Positions 10,837-23,199 of a stretch of 64,000 bases of DNA are shown in pieces. Location: assembly GCA_011033025.1 (NCBI GenBank), contig WFMF01000087.1:1-64000 (forward strand). The letters run 5' to 3'. The notes beneath the pieces are model-generated. The model made no database searches. It was not told where the DNA came from and saw only the letters and a list, made by a program, of their open reading frames with translations. The first letter of the stretch is position 1, and each line of letters starts with the position of its first letter. Position numbers and translations under genes: made by a program. This DNA comes from Beroe forskalii. Taxonomy: Eukaryota > Ctenophora > Nuda > Beroida > Beroidae.

Positions 10837-11876
10837 TGTATTGTATTGTATTGTATTGTAGGTTCCCCAAACTCGGAAGTAAGGGGGACAGTACCCTTAA
10901 GGGCACTGCCAGCACTGGGGCCACGGGACACCACTTATAGCGACGGCAAGTTGCCACTGGTACCCACTGGGTGCTCTGGCTTTATTGGGAACAGCATTTC
11001 AGTGACATTGGCTTGGTGAACTTCACTGAGCAATGGGGGTCCGGTGTTAGGCCAGACAAGCCGCCTTTACTGCTGCACACTACAGTTTGAGTCAACTATA
11101 TTTCTGTCCAAAGCACAGAAAAATAGATTTACTCTGGACCTGTCCACATTGCCATGGGTCGGTCAAAAAGTCATATAGTTGAAGTTTTGAAGGCATGAGC
11201 TGGGTTGCCTTCGGTAGATAATTTAAGAAGTGGTACGGATTTCATTTTAAGTGGTAGATTATCTAAATGTCAGGACCCTCCTGCTCTCCTTCCATTATTG
11301 TCTTGAATCAATTGGGGTATCGTCGTCTTTTTGTTATTATTACCTTGTAAAGGTGTGCTTCTACGTTTATTTGTTTTGTGAGATAATTCTAATATCCATT
11401 TACATAAACACATGTATGAATTATATATTTAATTCAAATAAATTCTATGTTTTTTGAGTGGTGAAATTTAAAATTTTGGCAGAGCTTCCGCAGGGCAAAG
11501 AAGCCCTACTTCAAACTGCTGGACAAAATTCCCAATATCACTTGATTTTAGTGTGACAGATTGGGACCTCACTGGTAGATCTGGAGGATTTTTTAGTTCT
11601 CATCCGGCTAAAAGCACAAAGAACTATTGACTGTAAGAGGAAAGACTAATGGCTGATACAGCGCTAGTCTGTTAGGTTGCACGTTGTTCTTATACTACAA
11701 GAGCATAAGAAAGTTGGCAGCCTACTTGTTGCTTCTTAGTCTTAACGCACCATCGCTGTAGTATTAGCAAGCTAATCTACAGACTACGGCCTCGGGAGCA
11801 GCAACGAAGCTCCGTTCCAGGGAATCTCACCAATGCTCTGATTTAACGGTATGGTGCCCGAATCATCAGAACCTGG
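10837..11876 (-). mobile_element. Retroposon in X copy A with 13-bp target duplication
   Basis: The insert is bracketed by direct copies of TATATGGATCCAT (10824-10836 and 11877-11889), and X copies B and C lack it. Its left edge is a (TTGTA)n run, that is, a (TACAA)n tail on the minus strand, which is a LINE/SINE-type 3' end. The body matches 23930-24390 and 26500-26940, which enclose a reverse-transcriptase fragment. This copy may therefore be an internally deleted, non-autonomous derivative of a longer LINE. It encodes nothing recognisable. Confidence 0.75.
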
Positions 11877-12723
11877 TATATGGATCCATATTGTGTCGAT
11901 TGGGTTACTTGCTCGCACATGCTTTCCGACATGGCAAAGATGTCCGTATACGACCTTGCTATTGTATCCTCGCATAATTAGCGACAATTTTTCGGTTGAC
12001 ACATATGCTAGAAAACTATCGACTCATGGGGGGGGTTCAGGTAACTTTTCTTTTGAACATATGATAAAAAGTACCCAAAAGGGTGTCAGGGCAAATTTCG
12101 AAGAGCACTCATGGTAAGTTTGATCCGAAATTTGGGTGTTTGCCAAACCAACAGCAGGTTATGTGAAATAAATTGCAGGTGCATAAACAATGGCCAAAAT
12201 TTTTAAATTTAGAAATATGCGTGTAGTGTGTATAGGAGTTAAAGAGTGTGTAATTATCTGGATATGTAAGTGTGCAACCTTATATATCAACAGATAATGT
12301 AGTTTTGAAGAGTTGAACCGAGAGAAGATTTCTCATAAGTATTTCAGAAACAATTGGTTTCAATTTTTCAAAAAAAAAGTCACAAAAACAAGTACGGTAT
12401 CAAACAAAACAAGAAAACTATTTTCGAGTATCTGGAGCAAGATGTCAGCCCCCCTCACTTTTAGGAAGCATAAAATGCCAGCTTATGCTCTCCACTTAAT
12501 CTGATCGTCTCAAAGCTGAAACATTCTTCTATACTTCGATCTATTGAAACCCAATATGATAGCAGTCTCCCGAGGCCGAGGGTAGTTTTGACGCTTAGGG
12601 ATCGTTCACATATTACGTAATCAGCCGAGGGGGGGGAGGGGGTTTCCAAATGATTACGTTTGATTACGAGGGGGGGAGGGGGGGTTTGGCCAATGATTAC
12701 GTAATCAAAATATCTAAATTTTC

Positions 12724-12860
12724 ATGAAAATTTCAAGGATTTTTATGAAAATTTCACGAATTTTCATGAAAATTTCAAGAATTTTCATAAAATTTGCGAA
12801 TTTTCATGAAAATTTCAAGAATTTTCATGAAAATTTCAAAAATTTTTATGAAAATTTAAA
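12724..12860. repeat. Short tandem repeat TTTCATGAAAATTTCAAGAA
   Basis: A tandem array of ~20-bp units based on TTTCATGAAAATTTCA lies inside the Harbinger-like element. Its open frame (MKISRIF repeats) is a by-product of the repeat. Confidence 0.7.
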
Positions 12861-12941
12861 AGATATCCGAATTTTATTACCAAAAATTAACCATTTGCAG
12901 AAAAAATTGTCAAAATTTCATAATTATGATTAAAACATGAT

Positions 12942-13607
12942 CTACTCTAACTCAATATGGTTCAGAATATATAGTTCCTTTAGTGCTGCCCGTAGAGGAC
13001 TTGTAGGAGGGATGTACTCCATTCGTTGAACTCTTCCAAACCACTTCAGTGCCTCTTTGTATATAATATAAGGTTTGCTGCTCTGTGCTTGATCAGAGGT
13101 TTGGAGGCCTTTCTTTCCCTAGAGCTCTAGAGTTGATGCCAGAGCAGGTCTTGGCGTACATCCGCAGCTCCATTATCCAGTAATCAATCTTTTTGATGAA
13201 GGTGTAGGAAGCTGCAGTTGTCTGTGAAGTTGCCAGACTCTGATCTGGCACTTAGGGGCTAGGGCTGATCTGGATCTTTGGTTCTGTCGGCTTTGGTGGC
13301 AGATGAGCAGGACACGGATACTAAACTTTGGTTCCATCGGTTTTGAAGGAGGTTGAGGTGGGACCAAGACGTTGATTTCTGGCTCTTCAGTGGGCCTCAG
13401 GTGTAGAGGAGGAGGAGGTGGATGATCTGTTGGAGGTAAAGGAGGATGATGAGCAGATGAGGATGCGTTGGAGGAAGAGAAAGAGGAGCAGGTGTCCATC
13501 TCATTGTCAGAGGAGTTGTCGTAGGCGAGATTTCCATAGGAAAAACTAAATGAAGCTTTGAATGTCATCTTCAAGTCGATGATGTTGATGATTGAATTGA
13601 AACACAT
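12942..13607 (-). pseudogene. Decayed Pro-rich coding fragment inside Harbinger-like element
   Basis: From 13607 an open frame encodes a Ser/Asp/Pro-rich segment with PPQPPSKPMEPKFSI. Another frame then continues with PPKPTEPKIQI, then FIKKIDYWIMELRMYAKTCS, and finally a frame ending in EALKWFGRVQRMEYIPP and a stop at 12942. The peptides read like real protein but change frame at least twice, so this is a decayed gene or a multi-exon piece carried by the element. I do not recognise the family and see no transposase motif. Confidence 0.35.
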
Positions 13608-15375
13608 GATACTGTTCTAATTTTTTGTCAGTTAATATAGTTTTTTGGTGACGTCAAAAAAACAAAAAAAACTGAAGGAGGGGGGTTGGGCCATGATTAC
13701 GTAATATTTTCCCAAAAGAGGGGGTTATGGCTGTGATTATGCTTGATTACGGAGGGGGGAGGGGGTAAAAATGCCCAAAAATTGATTAGGGTATGTTTGA
13801 ACGATCCCTTATGTGTTTGCATTTGTCCTCTCAGGCATACAGATCTCAAAGCACTATCGCTCCTGCCAGAATGAAACCACTGATTAATTATCATAGGTAA
13901 AAACCAAGTCCACAAATGTTAGACACCGATTTGTCACCAGTACCGGTTTATCAATCGAAGTGTTATTGATATAACATGTGTTCTCACTTCATATGAAACC
14001 GGTACAGGTGACGAAGTACACCTAACTTTTCGAGAAAGTCCTAAGCTCCATAACCCAAAATGGCAAAATGATCGAGAGAGACGGCGGGAGAGATGCAACA
14101 ATAATTATCATTTAGTGCATCGGTCTGGACTCTGAATGATACTCAAATCCTCAAAGGTCTCACTTATCACAATGATTTTCGACAGAAATCGTATGTACTA
14201 TGATAGTATGACCCTTTGCCGGTCACGTTGAGAAGAGTAAAGGACATAGTAAAGGACATATTCAGAAGAGCAGGAGGTAGGTAACCAGGTTTCCTGAGGA
14301 GTTCCCCATCCAGCAATCATTTGCAGAAATAGACGCCTGAGCAGAGAGCAGTCTTATAGAAGTATAGAGCGATGACCAGACAGACGGGAATATACTGTGA
14401 ATAAGGATGATATCCTGGTATAATCACTCAAATTGGCAATCTTCAAGGTTTAAGTAAAACTGCCTCGCAAAGTTTCAAGGTATTTTTCTTGGCACACGTG
14501 GATAATGTTGAGTTTAACAACAACAAAAGCAGTCTTGTTCATTTGAGTCAGAGAAGATCAGCTCAGCAAGTGCAAAGGAAGATCGAGGTATCAAGGGTAA
14601 TGCAGCCTCCTACTTGTCACATGATGGCACCCAACACAAACTTGCTACCTAACTTATAGAGCAAAATACAATAGTATAATGTGCGGTCTAATAAACCGTT
14701 GGTTAAGGTTTCCAGAAAAGCAGGAACTTGGATGCTGCCGAAAAGAAATGCAGAGCAGAAAGGTCATTCAACAAAAATCAATCATCGGAGAGGAAAGGTA
14801 AATCGCAACCGATCATGACTGAAACGTTATACATTACAGCAAATTACATTATGTCACAAGACAAACATTCGATAACAACGAGCAATCGACCTGAAGGGTT
14901 GAGAACATTAGCCAGCACACAAACAAATGTGTAACAGTGAAATGCAATTATGGCGTGTCTGTGCAACTCACCATGTGTTGATTTCTTGCGGAGTAACTTG
15001 AACCTTCAAAAGTTGAATATGTGCGCGGCGTAGATTTTGAAAATGCGCGCTGCCTGCAAGAAATCACGCAATAATTCGATGGGCTGCGCTGAGCCGCGCC
15101 AAAAATTAGTTCTTCGTCTCTTTTGCTATGGAGGACGCGCGAATTTTTTTCCGGGTGTATTTTCTATTGCCGCTGACTTTAGGCGACTTTTTCATTGCGA
15201 TTTTCTTTCGTTTTGCGGCTTAAAAGTTGAAACTATTTTGTTTTTGTTTTTTTCGGACGATCATTGCTGTTGTCAAGTGTCAGATCTGGGACTGCAACCA
15301 ATTTCAAAATTCTAAACTTCGTGTTTTATTGAATTACTGAAAAGACATACCTTATTGGTTTTAGCCTTTTAGGCT

Positions 15376-15609
15376 AGTGTCCATATAACTCCTGGCTCTT
15401 CATTATCTATGATAATGACGTCACTCAGAAAATATAGTTAAGCGCACCTAGCGCTTCAAGGACTAGTTAGGTCACGATTAGGGTCAGTATTTGTTAGGGT
15501 TAGGGTTAGGATTAAGGTTAGGGCTTTGGTTAGGGTCTGGTTGGGTTTAGGATACCGAAAAATTGACCTTTAGGTTCAGACGTCACTCAGCCAGAGTTAT
15601 ATGGGACAC
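15376..15609. mobile_element. TIR element T1 with TTAGGG-like core
   Basis: Termini GTGTCCATATAACTCCTGGC and its complement AGTTATATGGGACAC enclose two GACGTCACTCAG blocks in opposite orientation and a core of degenerate TTAGGG repeats (TTAGGGTTAGGGTTAGGATT). Related copies are at 40356-40596, 40789-41026 and 41041-41352. No coding capacity. Confidence 0.75.
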
Positions 15610-15639
15610 ATAATTTTTGAGGCTGGTGTCCATATACAA

Positions 15640-16445
15640 TATAGGCTAGTGTCTCCTGGCCAACTCAATTTTCAAATTAAATATCAAAAGGGGTGACCCC
15701 CCCCCCCCCCCTATCACCCTCCCAGTTAAATTAGAAATTTTGGAGATTTTACTGAAACGAATCAAAATTGAAAATGATTGTCTCAAAATCCGTTCCTGGA
15801 AAAAGGAAAAAGAGTTGTGTTTTGTCCAATGGATCCATCTGTCCAATGGACAAGGGACATGTCAATGTATGCCCATTGGACATCCAATGGACATCCATTG
15901 AACAGAACCCACGGTAAAACCAATGGTGTTCAATGGATCTATTTTAAATGACATGTTCAATGGATTTAATGGACCATCTGAAGATAAAAGGGGTTTCCCA
16001 GGTTTGGAGAGGGAATAATCGGTTTTTTTTTCCTTTGGATCCATTTTTCTTTGGGCCCAATGGACCCATTGTCCTCCCCCTTTAAAAATGCCCTTTGGGA
16101 TCCATTATTGTGCCCATTGGCCCTTTTTGTCCAATGATCCTTTGTAAATAGCAAAATGGATCTTTGGACCCCATTGAACATCAGGCCGGATCCAATGGAT
16201 CCAACTGATCCATTGAACACCATTGGACAATTTTACCGATGGACATCATGTTCACGGATGTCCATTGATGTCCAATGGACGTCCATTGGACATATCCATT
16301 GGACATGATGGGATCCATCGGATCCATTGAAAATTCACAACTCTTGTGACACTTTTTCCGATTCATATTTACCTCTCCCCTCTTATTTGAAACTCCACTT
16401 TTAAATTACGAATCCAATATCTAATACGTGGAAAGAAACCCCTCA
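15640..16445. mobile_element. Element W copy 2 (shorter, degraded)
   Basis: It has the same left flank (GGGGTGACCCC with a C run), the same CCAATGG/GGATCC interior and the same right flank (CACAACTCTTGTGACACTTT) as 9385-10506. The palindrome is broken by deletions and single-base changes. Confidence 0.7.
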
Positions 16446-16850
16446 GTCTGGGGGTATAAGTTTGGGTAGTTTCAGTGCCTTAGACTGATAATTGAGCAAT
16501 AAAAAGAGTAAATGATCAAAAAGGGTTGATAATTTGTAAAGAAAAGATAGTATTCTAATGAATTTATTTTATTTTCAAAATCTTGGGGGGCTTTTAGCCC
16601 CCTGCCCCTAACACCCTTTGGGCGCATTGATTTTGAAAACACAAACGCCGGTGTCTTACTTGAACCTTTTAAATTCAACACTTGAAGCAAAAAGCCGCAG
16701 TGTCCGACTATTTCAGGGGAAATATTTAGGGCCACAGGAGCTGTGGATGTTTTATGATGGATACATCATCTTCAATCTTTCAATTATGGCTTGATATGTC
16801 CAATGTCCATCGACGAAATTGTCCTTAAACAATAATACATTAACAAGTTA
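16446..16850. other. Non-coding spacer between W copy 2 and X copy B
   Basis: No gene was recognised. A short hairpin (GGGGGGCTTTTAGCCCCCTG) lies near 16585. Open frames here are short and unconvincing. Confidence 0.4.
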
Positions 16851-19452
16851 TTGGCGTCCAATGGATCAAATGGTCCAAAGAAACAGTTGGTGACATCATA
16901 TGCGGTCTTACAGTACAAGTTTTTATTAATAACTGTGTCCATATTACGAGCTGGTGTCAATTTGAGTTGGTTGGACATTTCTAAGTTGCTTCCACGTTTT
17001 GAAAACTTCACAGACAATTTTGCATATGAACAGAATCTGAATTAAGTTAAGGAGTCAAATCTTGGGTAATAATTATAATAATTAAATTATTACGTTAATT
17101 TAGTTGTACAAGAAATGCTTTTGTTCTATTTGTAGGTACTTTACGCGATGGGTTTGATCGTATTATTAGGGGATGGAACTGCAGCTGCCCCACCCCGGCT
17201 ATCAGCACTGTATTCAATTCAATTCAATTCAATTATATGTTTTGAGTAGGTATATTCAATTCAATTCAATTATATGTTTTGAGTATATGGATCCATATTG
17301 TGTCGATTGGGTTACTTGCTTGCAGGTAACTTTTTCACGGAACATATGATAAAAAGTACCCAAAGGGTGTCAGGGGAAAATTTCGATGAGCACTCATGGT
17401 AAGTTTGATCCAAAATTTGGGTGTTTGCCAAACCAACAGCAGGTTATGTGACATAAATTGCAGGTGCATAAACAATGGCCAAAATTTTTAAATTTAGAAA
17501 TATGCGTGGAGTGTGTATAGGAGTTAAAGAGTGTGTAATTATCTGGATATGTAAGTGTGCAACCTTATATATCAACAGATAATGTAGTTTTGAAGAGTTG
17601 AACCGAGAGAGGATTTCTCATAAGTATCTCAGAAACAATTGGTTTCAATTGTTCAAAAAAAGTCACAAAAACAAGTACGGTATCAAACAAAACAAGAAAA
17701 CTATTTTCGAATATCTGGAGCAGGATGTTAGGCCCCCTAACTTTAGGAAGCATGAAATGCCAGCTTATGCACTCCACTTAATCTGATCGTCTCAAAGCTT
17801 AAATATACTTCTATACTTCGATCTATTGAAACCCAATATGATAGCAGTCTCCCGAGGCCGAGGGTAGTTTTGACGCTTATGTGTTTGCATTTGTCCTCTC
17901 AGGCATACAGATCTCCAAGCACTATCGCTCCTGCCAGATAAGATGAAGCCACTGATTAATTATCATAGGTAAAAACCAAGTCCACAAATATTAGACACCG
18001 ATTTGTCACCAGTACCGGTTTATCAATCGAAGTGTTATTGATATAACATGCGTTCTCACTTCATATGAAACCGGTACAGGTGACGAAGTACACCTAACTT
18101 TTCGAGAAAGTCCTAAGCTCCATAACCCAAAATGGCAAAATGATCGAGAGAGACGGTGGGAGAGATGCAACAATAATTATCCTTTAGTGCATCGGTCTGG
18201 ACTCTGGACTCTGAATGATACTCAAATCCTCAAAGGTCTCACTTATCACAGTGATTTTCGACAGAAATCGTATGTACTATGATAGTATGACCCTTTGCCG
18301 GTCACGTTGAGAAGAGTAAAGGACATAGTAAAGGACATATTCAGAAGAGCAGGAGGTAGGTAACCAGGTTTCCTGAGGAGTTCCCCATCCAGCAATCATT
18401 TGCAGAAATAGACGCCTGAGCAGAGAGCAGTCTTATAGAGCGATGACCAGACAAACGGGAATATACTGTGAATAAGGATGATCTCCTGGTATAATCACTC
18501 AAATTGGCAATCTTCAAGGTTTAAGTAAAACTGCCTCGCAAAGTTTCAAGGTATTTTAATTGGCACATGTATTTTAAACCGAGGTTTCTTGAAATTTTGA
18601 TTGACACTTTTGCGACAAGATAAACTGCTCTTTAAGGGAGTCTTAAAACGCTTCGATGTTACAAACATACATCATCTTCAGTTCTGAAAAATACTTCAGT
18701 GTATACTTCAGTTTAAAATACATTTATCATGCGACTTATATCAAACATCCCAATCCGCAAACTACATTTCTTGGCACACGTGGATAATTTTGAGTTTAAC
18801 AACAACAAAAGCAGTCTTGTTCATTTGAGTCACAGAAGATCAGCTCAGCAAGGGCAAAGGAAGATCGAGGTATCAAGGGTAATGCAGCCTCCTACTTCTC
18901 TACTTGTCACATGATGGCACCCAACACAAACTTGCTACCTAACTTATAGAGCAAAATATAATAGTATAATGTGCGGTCCAATAAACCGTTGGTTAAGGTT
19001 TCCAGAAAAGCTGCCGAAAAAAATGCAGAGAAGAAAGGTCATTCAACAAAAATCAATCATCGGTGAGGAAAGGTAAATCGCAACCGATCATGACTGAAAC
19101 GTTATATTACAGCAAATTACACTATGTCACAAGACAAACATTCGATAACAACGAGCAATCGACCTGGAGGGTTGACAACATTAGCCAGCACACAAGCAAA
19201 TGTGTAACAGTGAATGCAATTATGGCGTGTCTGTGCAAGTCACCAGGTGTTGATTTCTTGCGGAGTAAGTTGAACCTTCAAAAGTTGAATATGTGCGCGG
19301 CGTAGTAGATTTTGAAAATGCGCGCGCTGCCTGCAAGAAATCACGCAATAATTCGATGGGCCGCGCTGAGCCGCGCCAAAAAATTAGTTCTTCATCTCTT
19401 TTGCCATGGAGGACGCGCGAATTTTTTTCCGGGTGTATTTTCTATTGCCGCG
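16851..19452. repeat. Dispersed repeat X, copy B
   Basis: Copy B is about 2.6 kb and lacks both insertions of copy A, so it serves as the empty-site reference. It carries two private changes: ATTCA microsatellite runs near 17212-17270 and an extra ~210 bp at about 18557-18770 flanked by GGCACAYGT words. No coding. Confidence 0.75.
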
Positions 19453-19460
19453 TTGTGACC

Positions 19461-19640
19461 CCCCTACGCATAGGTGCGTGTACGCGCCGCGCGCTTCCCT
19501 ACGGAGGAAGCGCGCCGCGCAACGATAACAGGGGTATACTGTTTAGCAACGTAGGGTGTTACATTGCTAAACACGTATACCTATACCCCTGTTATCGTCG
19601 CGCTTCCTCAGACGCGTACACACACCTATGCAGGCTTAGG
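19461..19640. mobile_element. Nested palindrome N3
   Basis: Outer arms CCTACGCATAGGTGCGTGTA and the near-complement near 19610-19632 enclose a GC-rich hairpin (GCGCGCTTCC / GGAAGCGCGC) and a longer hairpin (CGATAACAGGGGTATAC and its complement). This is an arm-hairpin-hairpin-arm order. Pieces of the same words recur at 35770-35850 and 36030-36100. Confidence 0.6.
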
Positions 19641-19652
19641 AAGGTGTTACAC

Positions 19653-19757
19653 TTACCCTACCCTCGCGCGCGGCGCAACGTTCCACATTTGGACGTCACT
19701 TTTCGCTTTTGATAGCCATCCAGTCAGAAGAAATAGACGGGCAACGTCCGTCGCGAC
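19653..19757. repeat. Dispersed repeat Y, copy 1
   Basis: Landmarks TTACCCTACCCTCGCGCGCG, CAACGTTCCACATTTGGACG, CATCCAGTCAGAAGAAATAG and GGGCAACGTCCGTC recur in the same order at 35746-35915 (interrupted) and 40034-40122. It is a short non-coding dispersed repeat. Confidence 0.65.
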
Positions 19758-20050
19758 GAGTGTCATGGTCATACTCATAGATGATGGATAACTGGAAGCT
19801 ATCAAATTTTATGGGATACTATTATAAATATAATTACTGATCGAGGAGTGACTTACATTGCATACAGACCTATCATGGTGAGAAAATGACAAATAAAAAA
19901 TCTCTTGTACGGATACCGATAACTACAATGTGCAAACTATAAGAATACAACTTAAAATTCAATAATCTGAAATTATTCACGGATAGGAGAAGTATTTTTT
20001 CTAAATTCAAACTAGGTGATCTGATTCTGTATTCTGGAATTTAGCCTTTG

Positions 20051-21794
20051 GGTCATACGAGCGAGTTAAGATTCCCAGGAAAATCCCGTAGGATCCCCGG
20101 GGGACTCTGATACATTCTCCCGCACCCTGACCCCATGACAGCGTCATACATACAATTCTCAGGGGGCTCCGACCCCACAGGACTCCTTAGGACTAGGACT
20201 CCTACTCCTAGTCCTAAGGAGTCCTGCGGGGTCGGAGCCCCCTGAGAATTGTACGACGCTGTCAGGGGGTCAGGGTGCGGGCGAATGTATCAGAGTCCCC
20301 CGGGATCCTACGGGAGTTTCCTTGGAATCTTACGGGAGTTTCCTGGGAATCCTATATAACAGTTTATCAAGCAGAAAACATAGCCCTCCTAGAAGCAACC
20401 AAGGAGCTATTAGCACTAAACAGTCAAAACGAAAGGATAAATTTCTATACGGACTCCCAAGCTCTAATCAAGACTTTGAACAAAGAACTAATGACAAACC
20501 ATTAATTGGTGTAACTCATAAAGCTCTAAATGAATTAGCTAAAAACAATGAAATCAAAATTAACTGGATACCTGGACATAAAGGACACGAAGGAAATGAA
20601 ACTGCTGATTACCTAGCAAAAACTGGATCTCAATTAAATCCCCTGCTCAACACAACTACCCCATATCTCTGAACAGAATAAAAGATATCATAGCAAAAAA
20701 ATATGATACCACTAAATTACGAAGATGGACAAACTCCGCAATAAGCAGAAATGCTTTTGAAATAGCAAATTCTCTGTTAGAAAAAGTAGACAACAATATA
20801 AGAAAACTTGGAAAAATTATCACTACACTTAATAAACAAGATATAACAATCCTTACTAAAATTCTCACTGGAAGAAACTGTCTAAACTACAATCTCTACA
20901 ACATAGGTTACTCATACACCAAAGATTGCGAATATTGTTCCCCACCTGAAGAAGAAAAAGAGAACTTTAAAGAATATGAAGAAGAAACTGCACTACATAT
21001 TCTCTACAACTGCCCAGCCTTCACCCTGCTCAGACTAAAACACTTCGGCAAAACAGAATTGAATCCAATAGATATCAAAAAGGAAACTGCTAGAAAAACC
21101 ATCAAAAATATGATAAAATTCTTCAAAAAATCAAAAGTCCTCGAAAGACCAAATAAATATCAAAAATGGCAACTATCCCCAATCAAAAACAGAAAAAGAA
21201 AGAAATGCTAAATCAACATCATCCCACACTCCTGTAAACCAGCACACCCGAGGGTAAAATCTGATCCCCCACCACAACAAGCGAATCAGATACAGGATGC
21301 TCTTCTCTGTTTCTAGTCCTGGATCATCTAAACAGACCCAGAAACAGAGGCGAATATTTTTACCACTTTCATCGCCTTAACAAAGAAAAGTATTCGTTCG
21401 GTTAAGGTTGGATCAGACAGATGACCACCAAAACTGGGGCCACTGGGGTCTATTACCCAGCTGGAGAATATATTTAAGCGAGCAATAATCCACCTAGTTA
21501 GCTGTCCTCTACTACGTGGATTATTGATTATGCAAACATATTAGCCGATTCGTGACCGTTACCCCTCAGTTGTCTTTTGAGGGGTCTTGTCGCATGGCAC
21601 CAGCACCCTGGAAACAGGAGTGCACTTTACCTACCTACCTACGGGAGTTTCCTGGGAAACTTACGGGAGTTCCCCGGGTCCCAGGGAACTCCCGTAAGAT
21701 TCCCGTGGAACTCTCATAGGATTCCCAGGAAACTCCCGTAAGATTCTCAGGAAACTCCTACGGAATTCCCAGGGAGTCCTACGCTCGTATGACC
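20051..21794. mobile_element. Foldback element with GGTCATACGAGCG arms, split by a LINE
   Basis: It starts GGTCATACGAGCG and ends CGCTCGTATGACC. The arms are arrays of ~20-bp units based on ACGGGAGTTTCCTGGGAATC. A perfect interior palindrome lies around 20150-20255 (CAGGGGGCTCCGACCCC and its complement). A LINE fragment sits between the right part of the left arm and the right arm. Confidence 0.7.
20350..21640 (+). pseudogene. 5'-truncated LINE: RNase H and zinc-knuckle end
   Basis: Translated pieces are the C-terminal end of a non-LTR retrotransposon polyprotein. The RNase H region shows the AE, YTDSQ and HKGHEGNETAD motifs carrying acidic catalytic residues. Downstream, a Cys/His motif (YCSPP... 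HILYNCPAF) typical of LINE C-termini leads to a stop near 21211. The frame breaks near 20500 and again near 20670. The rest is a 3' UTR ending in a (TACC)n run at about 21627-21640. The flanking 18-mer ACGGGAGTTTCCTGGGAA occurs on both sides, but the host repeat is built from that word, so a true target duplication is not proven. It resembles I/Jockey-type LINEs that carry RNase H. Confidence 0.8.
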
Positions 21795-22745
21795 AGCTGA
21801 TGACTCATCTGTTTGAACATCTAACATGATACCAATTTTAATTACCAAATTCGCGTCACTATGACTATTCTTGTGATTGTGAGCTTATCGTGATGTCTAA
21901 ATTAGTTGAGGTGTGGCCAGGCGGCGAAAGAATAAGAGTAAGTGTAACTTCTATTTCTAATCTATGTGTGCTCATCAGTAAAAAGCGAAGATGGTCAAAA
22001 GGGTTGTAGAAAGGGTTGTTAAAAGTAAAACCCCAAAACAATGATTTGATTTTGAAACACTTAAAGCGGATCTATTGCTGTCCTACTTCCAGCACTCGAC
22101 ATGAATTTACAATAGTTTTCCTAGAAATTGAATTTGAACTTGTCTAACTCTAAGTCTAAGCTTTGGCTTCAGAACCCCTTTAACTACACCTTTTGACTAC
22201 CCTTTCGACGAGGTAGGGTAATGGTATAAAAAGGAAGTTGAAAGGGGAGCAAAACCCGAAATAATGGTCGAAAACTCTTTCATAATTTTACTGGATTTGA
22301 GTTGTCCCAACACTCGAAAACAAAGTACACAGTTTTCCTCAACTTAAAAACTGTCTAATTCTAACTCACAACCTTTTGACGAGGTGCTTTTGACTGATGA
22401 GCACACATATGTGTAATACTAAGACGCGCTAGGATACTTTTTGCGGCGCTTTATAGCGTGCAATACTACAATGTACTGTACGAATTGCTGAAGCGAATGG
22501 TGAACGGTGGCCGGAGGCCACGGGCCCTGCTAGTCTTTGTAATTGTAAATCAGAGCAAATTTAGAGCAAATTTGCGCGCTTACTCGCACCGCAGAAAGTA
22601 CTCAAGCGCGGCGTTATACGCCCACCACCTTAAGTCGATTATTGTGTCAACTGTCAAATAAACACAAAGTTTAATCTTAATAAATGTGTAGTCAAATCTC
22701 CAGCACACGACACATCGCAATTCATTTATCCCTATATCAAAATTG
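21795..22745. other. Non-coding
   Basis: No gene was recognised. Two passages near 21985 and 22390 share 'ATCAGT(A)AAAAG / GACTGATGAGCACAC' words in opposite orientation, which suggests an old foldback element. A GTGGCCGGAGGCCAC hairpin is at about 22507. Confidence 0.35.
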
Positions 22746-23126
22746 TCAGACGTTTTCTGAATCTCTGTCCACCTCAACAATGTTATAGCGGTATGCCCTG
22801 AGGGTCATACTCGCCGTCTGTACAGTGTACCATTGAAGTGTCGAAAGCTTGCTCCTGTGTCTTCCCCTGTTCCACAAGGTCCACCACAGCCTTGTAGGCT
22901 CCAGGCTGAAGGAGTCTCCTGACAGGGGTCCGGAGATGTGGATGGGAGCAGTGGCGAGTGTAGGAGCAGGGGCAACTGGGGTCATAGCAGTCTGATATCT
23001 CAGCAATGGAATGTTCTTATTACACCTGAGTAATGAGTTGGTTTGAGCAACAATGAACATTAAAATAATCCAAATCAAGTAATTTAGCATGACACTATAA
23101 ATTACAAACTTTCCCCAATTCCCCAA
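22746..23126 (-). CDS. Hypothetical 126-residue ORF with N-terminal hydrophobic segment
   Basis: The frame opens with a hydrophobic stretch at residues 7-28 that could serve as a signal anchor or signal peptide. It continues with a Pro/Ala segment and an R/W/Y-rich tail ending SENV and a stop. No family is recognised. It has higher sequence complexity than its surroundings but no second copy or splice context to confirm it. It may be a chance open frame. Confidence 0.25.
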   Translation of the reverse strand: MGNWGKFVIYSVMLNYLIWIILMFIVAQTNSLLRCNKNIPLLRYQTAMTPVAPAPTLATAPIHISGPLSGDSFSLEPTRLWWTLWNRGRHRSKLSTLQWYTVQTASMTLRAYRYNIVEVDRDSENV

Positions 23127-23199
23127 AAGTTTAATTTTGAATGACGCAAAAATTGTGAATTAAAATCTCTAGGAACATCGGTTCAACTTCAAACTTAAA

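Larger units (their letters stand above)
12598..13808. mobile_element. PIF/Harbinger-like element, TTA target duplication
   Basis: Termini are GGGATCGTTCA and TGAACGATCCC, an exact 11-bp inverted pair, flanked by TTA (12595-12597 and 13809-13811). The equivalent position in X copy B (about 17875-17885) reads GACGCTTATGTG without the insert, which gives an exact empty site. A 3-bp TTA duplication with GG-starting termini fits PIF/Harbinger. Subterminal regions are G-rich with repeated GATTACG. No DDE transposase is visible; an internal decayed coding stretch is listed separately. Length is 1,211 bp. Confidence 0.85.
10507..15190. repeat. Dispersed repeat X, copy A (two insertions inside)
   Basis: This is a non-coding repeat that matches 16851-19452 (copy B) and 29263-30032 plus 34001-35740 (copy C) almost base for base. 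Shared landmarks include ATATTACGAGCTGGTGTCAA, TTTACGCGATGGGTTTGATC, AAACCGGTACAGGTGACGAA and the end GGACGCGCGAATTTTTTTCC. Removing the insertions at 10837-11876 and 12598-13808 leaves about 2.4 kb, in line with the other copies. No conserved open frame spans the copies and the repeat class is unknown. Confidence 0.75.
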
